A DNA stretch of 64,000 bases. Source: Hydractinia symbiolongicarpus. Its lineage: Eukaryota > Cnidaria > Hydrozoa > Anthoathecata > Hydractiniidae. Positions 1 through 12,000 of this stretch are shown here, piece by piece. The notes below the pieces were generated by a model. The model had not been told where the DNA came from, did not search any database, and saw nothing but the letters and a program-made list of their open reading frames with translations. The translations under genes were made by a program, and so were the position numbers. Within the stretch, counting starts at the first letter, position 1. Each line of letters starts with the position of its first letter. The DNA lies in assembly GCF_029227915.1 (NCBI RefSeq), contig NC_079884.1, positions 6,202,001-6,266,000 of the forward strand, given 5' to 3'.

Positions 1-1407
1 TTTGTATACTTTTGACTATACGGGCCGAGTCCAGGATTTACGGGAAATTGCAGGTTTTCGTTTGCCGGCGATTAAACTTCTTTTATTCACCGTCTCATCA
101 AAAATGAAAACATTTTTAAAAACTACAAGTCTCATGCGTTTTAGTGCTGAAAAAATAATTTAAAAAATCGTTCGGGAAATGAGTTTACTCCCTGGGTACT
201 TTCTTTGTATATTTTGACTATGCGGGCCGAGTCCGGGGTTTACGGGAAATGGCGGGTTTTCGTTTGCCGGCGATTAAACTTCTTTTATTCAGCGTCTCAT
301 CAAAAATGAAAACATTTTTAAAAACTACAAGTCTCATGGGCTTTAGTGGTGAAGTAATAATTTAAAAAATCGTTCGGGAAATGAGTTTACACCCTGGGTA
401 CTTTCTTATTATACTTTTGACTATACGGGCCGAGTCCGGGATTTACGGAAAATCGCAGGTTTTCGTTTGCTGGCGATTAAACTTCTTTCATTCAGCGTCT
501 CATCAAAAATGAAAACATTTTTGAAAACTACAAGTCTCATGCGTTTTAGTGGTGAAAATATAATTTAAAAAATCGTTCGGGAAAAGAGTTTACTCCCTGG
601 GTGCTTTCTTTGTATACGTTTGACTACATGGGCCGAGACCGGGATTTACGGGAAATCGCGGGTTTTCGTTTGCCGGCGATTAAACCACTTTCATTAGGCG
701 TCTCATCAAAAATGAAAACATTTCTGAAAACTACAAGTCTCATGCGTTTTAGTGAAGAAAAAATAACTTAAAAAATCGTTCGGGAAATGAGTTTACTCCC
801 TGGGTACTTTCTTTGTATACTTTTGACTATACGGGCCGAGTCCGGGATTTACGGGAAATCGCGGGTTTTCGTTTGCCGGCGATTAAACTTCTTTTATTCA
901 GCGTCTCATCAAAAATGAAAACATTTTTAAAAACTACAAGTCTCATGGGCTTTAATGGTGAAATAATAATTTAAAAATTCGTTCAGGAAATGAGTTTACA
1001 CCTTGGATACTTTCTTTGTATACTTTTGACTATACGGGCCGAGACCGGGATTTACGGGAAATCGCAGGTTTTCGTTTGCCGGCGATTAAACTTCTTTTAT
1101 TCAGCGTCTCATTAAAAATGAAAACATTTTTAAAAACTACAAGTCTCATGCGTTTTAGTGGTGAAAAAATAATTTAAAAAGTCGTTCGGGAAATGAGTTT
1201 ACTCCCTGGGTACTTTCTTTGTATACTTTTGATTATACGGACCGAGACCGGGGTTTACGGGAAATGGCGGGTTTTCGTTTGCCGGCGATTAAACTTCTTT
1301 TATTCAGCGTCTCATCAAAAATGAAAACATTTTTGAAAACTACAAGTCTCATGCGTTTTAGTGGTGAAAAGATAATTTAAAAAATCGTTTTGGAAATGAG
1401 TTTACTC
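1..1407 (-). repeat. Subtelomeric satellite, about seven ~203-bp monomers, reverse orientation
   Basis: Tandem copies of a ~203-bp monomer reading opposite to the main array right of the gap. Recurring landmarks, in this strand's direction, are TTTGTATACTTTTGACTATA, TTTACGGGAAAT, GTTTTCGTTTGCCGGCGATT, GCGTCTCATCAAAAATGAAA and CTACAAGTCTCATG. The monomer next to the telomere carries private changes (GATTATACGGACCGAGACCG, GGGGTTTACGG). Others here carry CATGGGCTTTA and GTTTACACCCTGGG, which I did not find in the right-hand array. The block is therefore not a simple mirror copy of the right side. It ends at 1407, partway through a monomer, where junction sequence replaces the expected CCTGGGTAC. 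No gene is visible. Confidence 0.95.
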
Positions 1408-1464
1408 ACCCCGAGGTGATTTATATTCAACGACGCGCAGCGGAGTTGAATATAATATCACCGA
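1408..1464. other. Palindromic satellite-telomere junction sequence
   Basis: A sequence of about 57 bp that is neither satellite nor telomere repeat. The left arm GGTGATTTATATTCAAC (1415-1431) is the near-perfect inverted complement of GTTGAATATAATATCACC (1445-1462), with a GC-rich 13-base loop at 1432-1444. CCGAGG occurs just outside the left arm (1411-1416) and again where the right arm meets the telomere (1461-1466). This may be the remains of a foldback element or a target duplication. The strand would fold into a hairpin stem of about 17 bp. Its origin is unknown. Confidence 0.8.
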
Positions 1465-4400
1465 GGGTTAGGGTTAGGGTTAGGGTTAGGGTTAGGGTTA
1501 GGGTTAGGGTTAGGGTTAGGGTTAGGGTTAGGGTTAGGGTTAGGGTTAGGGTTAGGGTTAGGGTTAGGGTTAGGGTTAGGGTTAGGGTTAGGGTTAGGGT
1601 TAGGGTTAGGGTTAGGGTTAGGGTTAGGGTTAGGGTTAGGGTTAGGGTTAGGGTTAGGGTTAGGGTTAGGGTTAGGGTTAGGGTTAGGGTTAGGGTTAGG
1701 GTTAGGGTTAGGGTTAGGGTTAGGGTTAGGGTTAGGGTTAGGGTTAGGGTTAGGGTTAGGGTTAGGGTTAGGGTTAGGGTTAGGGTTAGGGTTAGGGTTA
1801 GGGTTAGGGTTAGGGTTAGGGTTAGGGTTAGGGTTAGGGTTAGGGTTAGGGTTAGGGTTAGGGTTAGGGTTAGGGTTAGGGTTAGGGTTAGGGTTAGGGT
1901 TAGGGTTAGGGTTAGGGTTAGGGTTAGGGTTAGGGTTAGGGTTAGGGTTAGGGTTAGGGTTAGGGTTAGGGTTAGGGTTAGGGTTAGGGTTAGGGTTAGG
2001 GTTAGGGTTAGGGTTAGGGTTAGGGTTAGGGTTAGGGTTAGGGTTAGGGTTAGGGTTAGGGTTAGGGTTAGGGTTAGGGTTAGGGTTAGGGTTAGGGTTA
2101 GGGTTAGGGTTAGGGTTAGGGTTAGGGTTAGGGTTAGGGTTAGGGTTAGGGTTAGGGTTAGGGTTAGGGTTAGGGTTAGGGTTAGGGTTAGGGTTAGGGT
2201 TAGGGTTAGGGTTAGGGTTAGGGTTAGGGTTAGGGTTAGGGTTAGGGTTAGGGTTAGGGTTAGGGTTAGGGTTAGGGTTAGGGTTAGGGTTAGGGTTAGG
2301 GTTAGGGTTAGGGTTAGGGTTAGGGTTAGGGTTAGGGTTAGGGTTAGGGTTAGGGTTAGGGTTAGGGTTAGGGTTAGGGTTAGGGTTAGGGTTAGGGTTA
2401 GGGTTAGGGTTAGGGTTAGGGTTAGGGTTAGGGTTAGGGTTAGGGTTAGGGTTAGGGTTAGGGTTAGGGTTAGGGTTAGGGTTAGGGTTAGGGTTAGGGT
2501 TAGGGTTAGGGTTAGGGTTAGGGTTAGGGTTAGGGTTAGGGTTAGGGTTAGGGTTAGGGTTAGGGTTAGGGTTAGGGTTAGGGTTAGGGTTAGGGTTAGG
2601 GTTAGGGTTAGGGTTAGGGTTAGGGTTAGGGTTAGGGTTAGGGTTAGGGTTAGGGTTAGGGTTAGGGTTAGGGTTAGGGTTAGGGTTAGGGTTAGGGTTA
2701 GGGTTAGGGTTAGGGTTAGGGTTAGGGTTAGGGTTAGGGTTAGGGTTAGGGTTAGGGTTAGGGTTAGGGTTAGGGTTAGGGTTAGGGTTAGGGTTAGGGT
2801 TAGGGTTAGGGTTAGGGTTAGGGTTAGGGTTAGGGTTAGGGTTAGGGTTAGGGTTAGGGTTAGGGTTAGGGTTAGGGTTAGGGTTAGGGTTAGGGTTAGG
2901 GTTAGGGTTAGGGTTAGGGTTAGGGTTAGGGTTAGGGTTAGGGTTAGGGTTAGGGTTAGGGTTAGGGTTAGGGTTAGGGTTAGGGTTAGGGTTAGGGTTA
3001 GGGTTAGGGTTAGGGTTAGGGTTAGGGTTAGGGTTAGGGTTAGGGTTAGGGTTAGGGTTAGGGTTAGGGTTAGGGTTAGGGTTAGGGTTAGGGTTAGGGT
3101 TAGGGTTAGGGTTAGGGTTAGGGTTAGGGTTAGGGTTAGGGTTAGGGTTAGGGTTAGGGTTAGGGTTAGGGTTAGGGTTAGGGTTAGGGTTAGGGTTAGG
3201 GTTAGGGTTAGGGTTAGGGTTAGGGTTAGGGTTAGGGTTAGGGTTAGGGTTAGGGTTAGGGTTAGGGTTAGGGTTAGGGTTAGGGTTAGGGTTAGGGTTA
3301 GGGTTAGGGTTAGGGTTAGGGTTAGGGTTAGGGTTAGGGTTAGGGTTAGGGTTAGGGTTAGGGTTAGGGTTAGGGTTAGGGTTAGGGTTAGGGTTAGGGT
3401 TAGGGTTAGGGTTAGGGTTAGGGTTAGGGTTAGGGTTAGGGTTAGGGTTAGGGTTAGGGTTAGGGTTAGGGTTAGGGTTAGGGTTAGGGTTAGGGTTAGG
3501 GTTAGGGTTAGGGTTAGGGTTAGGGTTAGGGTTAGGGTTAGGGTTAGGGTTAGGGTTAGGGTTAGGGTTAGGGTTAGGGTTAGGGTTAGGGTTAGGGTTA
3601 GGGTTAGGGTTAGGGTTAGGGTTAGGGTTAGGGTTAGGGTTAGGGTTAGGGTTAGGGTTAGGGTTAGGGTTAGGGTTAGGGTTAGGGTTAGGGTTAGGGT
3701 TAGGGTTAGGGTTAGGGTTAGGGTTAGGGTTAGGGTTAGGGTTAGGGTTAGGGTTAGGGTTAGGGTTAGGGTTAGGGTTAGGGTTAGGGTTAGGGTTAGG
3801 GTTAGGGTTAGGGTTAGGGTTAGGGTTAGGGTTAGGGTTAGGGTTAGGGTTAGGGTTAGGGTTAGGGTTAGGGTTAGGGTTAGGGTTAGGGTTAGGGTTA
3901 GGGTTAGGGTTAGGGTTAGGGTTAGGGTTAGGGTTAGGGTTAGGGTTAGGGTTAGGGTTAGGGTTAGGGTTAGGGTTAGGGTTAGGGTTAGGGTTAGGGT
4001 TAGGGTTAGGGTTAGGGTTAGGGTTAGGGTTAGGGTTAGGGTTAGGGTTAGGGTTAGGGTTAGGGTTAGGGTTAGGGTTAGGGTTAGGGTTAGGGTTAGG
4101 GTTAGGGTTAGGGTTAGGGTTAGGGTTAGGGTTAGGGTTAGGGTTAGGGTTAGGGTTAGGGTTAGGGTTAGGGTTAGGGTTAGGGTTAGGGTTAGGGTTA
4201 GGGTTAGGGTTAGGGTTAGGGTTAGGGTTAGGGTTAGGGTTAGGGTTAGGGTTAGGGTTAGGGTTAGGGTTAGGGTTAGGGTTAGGGTTAGGGTTAGGGT
4301 TAGGGTTAGGGTTAGGGTTAGGGTTAGGGTTAGGGTTAGGGTTAGGGTTAGGGTTAGGGTTAGGGTTAGGGTTAGGGTTAGGGTTAGGGTTAGGGTTAGG

Positions 4401-7400
4401 GTTAGGGTTAGGGTTAGGGTTAGGGTTAGGGTTAGGGTTAGGGTTAGGGTTAGGGTTAGGGTTAGGGTTAGGGTTAGGGTTAGGGTTAGGGTTAGGGTTA
4501 GGGTTAGGGTTAGGGTTAGGGTTAGGGTTAGGGTTAGGGTTAGGGTTAGGGTTAGGGTTAGGGTTAGGGTTAGGGTTAGGGTTAGGGTTAGGGTTAGGGT
4601 TAGGGTTAGGGTTAGGGTTAGGGTTAGGGTTAGGGTTAGGGTTAGGGTTAGGGTTAGGGTTAGGGTTAGGGTTAGGGTTAGGGTTAGGGTTAGGGTTAGG
4701 GTTAGGGTTAGGGTTAGGGTTAGGGTTAGGGTTAGGGTTAGGGTTAGGGTTAGGGTTAGGGTTAGGGTTAGGGTTAGGGTTAGGGTTAGGGTTAGGGTTA
4801 GGGTTAGGGTTAGGGTTAGGGTTAGGGTTAGGGTTAGGGTTAGGGTTAGGGTTAGGGTTAGGGTTAGGGTTAGGGTTAGGGTTAGGGTTAGGGTTAGGGT
4901 TAGGGTTAGGGTTAGGGTTAGGGTTAGGGTTAGGGTTAGGGTTAGGGTTAGGGTTAGGGTTAGGGTTAGGGTTAGGGTTAGGGTTAGGGTTAGGGTTAGG
5001 GTTAGGGTTAGGGTTAGGGTTAGGGTTAGGGTTAGGGTTAGGGTTAGGGTTAGGGTTAGGGTTAGGGTTAGGGTTAGGGTTAGGGTTAGGGTTAGGGTTA
5101 GGGTTAGGGTTAGGGTTAGGGTTAGGGTTAGGGTTAGGGTTAGGGTTAGGGTTAGGGTTAGGGTTAGGGTTAGGGTTAGGGTTAGGGTTAGGGTTAGGGT
5201 TAGGGTTAGGGTTAGGGTTAGGGTTAGGGTTAGGGTTAGGGTTAGGGTTAGGGTTAGGGTTAGGGTTAGGGTTAGGGTTAGGGTTAGGGTTAGGGTTAGG
5301 GTTAGGGTTAGGGTTAGGGTTAGGGTTAGGGTTAGGGTTAGGGTTAGGGTTAGGGTTAGGGTTAGGGTTAGGGTTAGGGTTAGGGTTAGGGTTAGGGTTA
5401 GGGTTAGGGTTAGGGTTAGGGTTAGGGTTAGGGTTAGGGTTAGGGTTAGGGTTAGGGTTAGGGTTAGGGTTAGGGTTAGGGTTAGGGTTAGGGTTAGGGT
5501 TAGGGTTAGGGTTAGGGTTAGGGTTAGGGTTAGGGTTAGGGTTAGGGTTAGGGTTAGGGTTAGGGTTAGGGTTAGGGTTAGGGTTAGGGTTAGGGTTAGG
5601 GTTAGGGTTAGGGTTAGGGTTAGGGTTAGGGTTAGGGTTAGGGTTAGGGTTAGGGTTAGGGTTAGGGTTAGGGTTAGGGTTAGGGTTAGGGTTAGGGTTA
5701 GGGTTAGGGTTAGGGTTAGGGTTAGGGTTAGGGTTAGGGTTAGGGTTAGGGTTAGGGTTAGGGTTAGGGTTAGGGTTAGGGTTAGGGTTAGGGTTAGGGT
5801 TAGGGTTAGGGTTAGGGTTAGGGTTAGGGTTAGGGTTAGGGTTAGGGTTAGGGTTAGGGTTAGGGTTAGGGTTAGGGTTAGGGTTAGGGTTAGGGTTAGG
5901 GTTAGGGTTAGGGTTAGGGTTAGGGTTAGGGTTAGGGTTAGGGTTAGGGTTAGGGTTAGGGTTAGGGTTAGGGTTAGGGTTAGGGTTAGGGTTAGGGTTA
6001 GGGTTAGGGTTAGGGTTAGGGTTAGGGTTAGGGTTAGGGTTAGGGTTAGGGTTAGGGTTAGGGTTAGGGTTAGGGTTAGGGTTAGGGTTAGGGTTAGGGT
6101 TAGGGTTAGGGTTAGGGTTAGGGTTAGGGTTAGGGTTAGGGTTAGGGTTAGGGTTAGGGTTAGGGTTAGGGTTAGGGTTAGGGTTAGGGTTAGGGTTAGG
6201 GTTAGGGTTAGGGTTAGGGTTAGGGTTAGGGTTAGGGTTAGGGTTAGGGTTAGGGTTAGGGTTAGGGTTAGGGTTAGGGTTAGGGTTAGGGTTAGGGTTA
6301 GGGTTAGGGTTAGGGTTAGGGTTAGGGTTAGGGTTAGGGTTAGGGTTAGGGTTAGGGTTAGGGTTAGGGTTAGGGTTAGGGTTAGGGTTAGGGTTAGGGT
6401 TAGGGTTAGGGTTAGGGTTAGGGTTAGGGTTAGGGTTAGGGTTAGGGTTAGGGTTAGGGTTAGGGTTAGGGTTAGGGTTAGGGTTAGGGTTAGGGTTAGG
6501 GTTAGGGTTAGGGTTAGGGTTAGGGTTAGGGTTAGGGTTAGGGTTAGGGTTAGGGTTAGGGTTAGGGTTAGGGTTAGGGTTAGGGTTAGGGTTAGGGTTA
6601 GGGTTAGGGTTAGGGTTAGGGTTAGGGTTAGGGTTAGGGTTAGGGTTAGGGTTAGGGTTAGGGTTAGGGTTAGGGTTAGGGTTAGGGTTAGGGTTAGGGT
6701 TAGGGTTAGGGTTAGGGTTAGGGTTAGGGTTAGGGTTAGGGTTAGGGTTAGGGTTAGGGTTAGGGTTAGGGTTAGGGTTAGGGTTAGGGTTAGGGTTAGG
6801 GTTAGGGTTAGGGTTAGGGTTAGGGTTAGGGTTAGGGTTAGGGTTAGGGTTAGGGTTAGGGTTAGGGTTAGGGTTAGGGTTAGGGTTAGGGTTAGGGTTA
6901 GGGTTAGGGTTAGGGTTAGGGTTAGGGTTAGGGTTAGGGTTAGGGTTAGGGTTAGGGTTAGGGTTAGGGTTAGGGTTAGGGTTAGGGTTAGGGTTAGGGT
7001 TAGGGTTAGGGTTAGGGTTAGGGTTAGGGTTAGGGTTAGGGTTAGGGTTAGGGTTAGGGTTAGGGTTAGGGTTAGGGTTAGGGTTAGGGTTAGGGTTAGG
7101 GTTAGGGTTAGGGTTAGGGTTAGGGTTAGGGTTAGGGTTAGGGTTAGGGTTAGGGTTAGGGTTAGGGTTAGGGTTAGGGTTAGGGTTAGGGTTAGGGTTA
7201 GGGTTAGGGTTAGGGTTAGGGTTAGGGTTAGGGTTAGGGTTAGGGTTAGGGTTAGGGTTAGGGTTAGGGTTAGGGTTAGGGTTAGGGTTAGGGTTAGGGT
7301 TAGGGTTAGGGTTAGGGTTAGGGTTAGGGTTAGGGTTAGGGTTAGGGTTAGGGTTAGGGTTAGGGTTAGGGTTAGGGTTAGGGTTAGGGTTAGGGTTAGG

Positions 7401-8561
7401 GTTAGGGTTAGGGTTAGGGTTAGGGTTAGGGTTAGGGTTAGGGTTAGGGTTAGGGTTAGGGTTAGGGTTAGGGTTAGGGTTAGGGTTAGGGTTAGGGTTA
7501 GGGTTAGGGTTAGGGTTAGGGTTAGGGTTAGGGTTAGGGTTAGGGTTAGGGTTAGGGTTAGGGTTAGGGTTAGGGTTAGGGTTAGGGTTAGGGTTAGGGT
7601 TAGGGTTAGGGTTAGGGTTAGGGTTAGGGTTAGGGTTAGGGTTAGGGTTAGGGTTAGGGTTAGGGTTAGGGTTAGGGTTAGGGTTAGGGTTAGGGTTAGG
7701 GTTAGGGTTAGGGTTAGGGTTAGGGTTAGGGTTAGGGTTAGGGTTAGGGTTAGGGTTAGGGTTAGGGTTAGGGTTAGGGTTAGGGTTAGGGTTAGGGTTA
7801 GGGTTAGGGTTAGGGTTAGGGTTAGGGTTAGGGTTAGGGTTAGGGTTAGGGTTAGGGTTAGGGTTAGGGTTAGGGTTAGGGTTAGGGTTAGGGTTAGGGT
7901 TAGGGTTAGGGTTAGGGTTAGGGTTAGGGTTAGGGTTAGGGTTAGGGTTAGGGTTAGGGTTAGGGTTAGGGTTAGGGTTAGGGTTAGGGTTAGGGTTAGG
8001 GTTAGGGTTAGGGTTAGGGTTAGGGTTAGGGTTAGGGTTAGGGTTAGGGTTAGGGTTAGGGTTAGGGTTAGGGTTAGGGTTAGGGTTAGGGTTAGGGTTA
8101 GGGTTAGGGTTAGGGTTAGGGTTAGGGTTAGGGTTAGGGTTAGGGTTAGGGTTAGGGTTAGGGTTAGGGTTAGGGTTAGGGTTAGGGTTAGGGTTAGGGT
8201 TAGGGTTAGGGTTAGGGTTAGGGTTAGGGTTAGGGTTAGGGTTAGGGTTAGGGTTAGGGTTAGGGTTAGGGTTAGGGTTAGGGTTAGGGTTAGGGTTAGG
8301 GTTAGGGTTAGGGTTAGGGTTAGGGTTAGGGTTAGGGTTAGGGTTAGGTTAGGGTTAGGGTTAGGGTTAGGGTTAGGGTTAGGGTTAGGGTTAGGGTTAG
8401 GGTTAGGGTTAGGGTTAGGGTTAGGGTTAGGTTAGGGTTAGGGTTAGGGTTAGGGTTAGGGTTAGGGTTAGGGTTAGGGTTAGGGTTAGGGTTAGGGTTA
8501 GGGTTAGGGTTAGGGTTAGGGTTAGGGTTAGGGTTAGGGTTAGGGTTAGGTTAGGGTTAGG
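1465..8561 (+). repeat. Telomere repeat array (TTAGGG)n, about 1,180 units
   Basis: Continuous GGGTTA/TTAGGG repeats with no variant that I can see from 1465 to 8343. The G-rich strand runs 5'->3' to the right, which by telomere convention points toward a chromosome end on the right, with the satellite at 1-1407 as its subtelomere. Its length (7.1 kb) and purity fit a terminal telomere better than an old interstitial tract, which usually accumulates substitutions. Three shortened TTAGG units occur only in the last ~220 bp before the gap, at 8344-8348, 8427-8431 and 8546-8550. The long open frame of alternating Val-Arg through this array is a by-product of the repeat and not a gene. Confidence 0.98.
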
Positions 8562-9061
8562 NNNNNNNNNNNNNNNNNNNNNNNNNNNNNNNNNNNNNNN
8601 NNNNNNNNNNNNNNNNNNNNNNNNNNNNNNNNNNNNNNNNNNNNNNNNNNNNNNNNNNNNNNNNNNNNNNNNNNNNNNNNNNNNNNNNNNNNNNNNNNNN
8701 NNNNNNNNNNNNNNNNNNNNNNNNNNNNNNNNNNNNNNNNNNNNNNNNNNNNNNNNNNNNNNNNNNNNNNNNNNNNNNNNNNNNNNNNNNNNNNNNNNNN
8801 NNNNNNNNNNNNNNNNNNNNNNNNNNNNNNNNNNNNNNNNNNNNNNNNNNNNNNNNNNNNNNNNNNNNNNNNNNNNNNNNNNNNNNNNNNNNNNNNNNNN
8901 NNNNNNNNNNNNNNNNNNNNNNNNNNNNNNNNNNNNNNNNNNNNNNNNNNNNNNNNNNNNNNNNNNNNNNNNNNNNNNNNNNNNNNNNNNNNNNNNNNNN
9001 NNNNNNNNNNNNNNNNNNNNNNNNNNNNNNNNNNNNNNNNNNNNNNNNNNNNNNNNNNNNN
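8562..9061. other. Assembly gap of exactly 500 N
   Basis: Five hundred N bases between the telomere array and the forward-oriented satellite. A round, fixed length is typical of an arbitrary spacer placed by a scaffolding program, so the true distance, and whether the two sides are adjacent at all, is unknown. Confidence 0.99.
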
Positions 9062-12000
9062 AAAGAAAGTACCCAGGGAGTAAACTCATTTCTTAAACGA
9101 TTTTTTAAATTATTATTTCACCACTAAAACGCATGAGACTTGTAGTTTTCAAGAATGTTTTCATTTTTAATGAGACGCTGAATAAAAGCAGTTTAATCAC
9201 CGGCAAACGAAAATCCGCGATTTCCCGTAAATCCCGGGCTTGGCACGTATAGTCGAATGTATACAAAGAAAGTACCCTGTGAGTAAACTCATTTCCAGAA
9301 CGATTTTATAAATTATTTTTTCACCACTAAAACGCATAAGACTTGTAGTTTTTAAAAATGTTTTAATTTTTGATGAGACGCTGAATAAAAGAAGTTTAAT
9401 CGCTGGCAAACGAAAACCCGCGATTTCGCGTAAATCCCGGCTTGGCCCGTATAGTCAAAAGTATACAAAGAAAGTACCCAGGGAGTAAACGCATTTCCCG
9501 AACGATTTTTTAAATTATTTTTTCACCACTAAAATTCATGAGACTTGTAGTTTTTACAAATGTTTTCATTTTTGATGAGACGCTGAATAAAAGAAGTTTA
9601 ATCGCCAGGAAAACGAAAACCCGCGATTTCCCGTAAATCCCGGGATTGGCCCGTATAGTCGAATGTATACAAAGAAAGTACCCTGTGAGTAAACTCATTT
9701 CCAGAACGATTTTTTAAATTATTTTTTCACCGCTAAACGCATGAGACTTGTAGTTTTCAAAAATATTTTCATAATTGATGAGACGCTGAATAAAAGAAGT
9801 TTAATCGCCGGCAAACGAAAACCCGCGATTTCCCGTAAATCCCGGGCTTGGCCCGTATAGTCAAAAGTATACAAAGAAAGTACCCAGGGAGTAAACTCAT
9901 TTCCCGAACGAAATTTTAAATTACTTTTTCACCACTAAAACGCATGAGACTTGTAGTTTTTAAAAATGTTTTCATTTTTAATGAGACGCTGAATAAAAGC
10001 AGTTTAATCGCCGGCAAACGAAAACCCGCGATTTCCCGTAAATCCCGGCTTGGCCCGTATAGTCAAAAGTATACAAAGAAAGTACCCAGGGAGTAAACTC
10101 ATTTCCCAAACGATTTTTTAAATTATTATTTCACCACTAAAACGCATGAGACTTGTAGTTTTCAAAAATGTTTTCATTTTTGATGAGACGCTGAATAAAA
10201 GAAGTTTAATCGCCAGGAAAACGAAAACCCGCGATTTCCCGTAAATCCCGGGATTGGCCCGTATAGTCGAATGTATACAAAGAAAGTACCCTGTGAGTAA
10301 ACTCATTTCCAGAACGATTTTTTAAATTATTTTTTCACCGCTAAACGCATGAGACTTGTAGTTTTCAAAAATATTTTCATAATTGATGAGACGCTGAATA
10401 AAAGAAGTTTAATCGCCGGCAAACGAAAACCCGCGATTTCCCGTAAATCCCGGGCTTGGCCCGTATAGTCAAAAGTATACAAAGAAAGTACCCAGGGAGT
10501 AAACTCATTTCCCGAACGAAATTTTAAATTACTTTTTCACCACTAAAACGCATGAGACTTGTAGTTTTTAAAAATGTTTTCATTTTTAATGAGACGCTGA
10601 ATAAAAGCAGTTTAATCGCCGGCAAACGAAAACCCGCGATTTCCCGTAAATCCCGGCTTGGCCCGTATAGTCAAAAGTATACAAAGAAAGTACCCAGGGA
10701 GTAAACTCATTTCCCAAACGATTTTTTAAATTATTATTTCACCACTAAAACGCATGAGACTTGTAGTTTTCAAAAATGTTTTCATTTTTGATGAAACGCT
10801 GAATAAAAGAAGTTTAATCGCCGGTAAACGAAAACCCGCAATTTCCCGTAAATCCCGTGCTTGGCCCGTATAGTCAAAAGTATACAAAGAATGTACCCAG
10901 GGAGTAAACTAATTTCCCGAACGATTTTTTAAATTACTTTTTCACCACTAAAAGGCATGAGACTTGTAGTTTTTAAAAATGTTTTCATTTTTGATGAGAC
11001 GCTGAATAAATGAAGTTTAATCGCCGGCAAACGAAAACCTGCCATTTCACCTAAATCCTGGACTCGGCCCGTATAGTCAAAAGTATACAAAGAAAGTACC
11101 CAGGGAGTAAACTCATTTCTTAAACGATTTTTTAAATTATTATTTCACCACTAAAACGCATGAGACTTGTAGTTTTCAAGAATGTTTTCATTTTTAATGA
11201 GACGCTGAATAAAAGCAGTTTAATCACTGGCAAACGAAAATCCGCGATTTCCCGTAAATCCCGGGCTTGGCACGTATAGTCGAATGTATACAAAGAAAGT
11301 ACCCTGTGAGTAAACTCATTTCCAGAACGATTTTTTAAATTATTTTTTCACCACTAAAACGCATAAGACTTGTAGTTTTTAAAAATGTTTTCATTTTTGA
11401 TGAGACGCTGAATAAAAGAAGTTTAATCGCCGGCAAACGAAAACCCGCGATTTCGCGTAAATCCCGGCTTGGCCCGTATAGTCAAAAGTATACAAAGAAA
11501 GTACCCAGGGAGTAAACTCATTTCCCGAACGATTTTTTAAATTATTTTTTCACCACTAAAACGCATGAGACTTGTAGTTTTTAAAAATGTTTTCATTTTT
11601 GATGAGACGCTGAATAAAAGAAGTTTAATCGCCGGCAAACGAAAACCCGCGATTTCCCGTAAATCCCGGGCTTGGCGCGTATAGTCGAATGTATACAAAG
11701 AAAGTACCCTGTGAGTAAACTCATTTCCAGAACGATTTTTTAAATTATTTTTTCACCACTAAAACGCATGAGACTTGTAGTTTTCAAGAATGTTTTCATT
11801 TTTAATGACACGCTGAATAAAAGCAGTTTAATCGCCGGCAAACGAAAACCCGCGATTTCCCGTAAATCCCGGCTTGGCACGTATAGTCGAATGTATACAA
11901 AGAAAGTACCCTGTGAGTAAACTCATTTCCAGAACGATTTTTTAAATTATTTTTTCACCACTAAAACGCATGAGACTTGTAGTTTTCAAAAATGTTTTCA

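Noticed and set aside
1416-8435. Very long open frame of alternating Val-Arg
   Set aside because: It is the translation of the TTAGGG array; a six-base repeat without a stop in that frame gives an endless dipeptide.
8427-9089. Reverse-strand open frame crossing the N gap
   Set aside because: Most of it is unknown residues from the gap, and its ends are telomere repeat and satellite.
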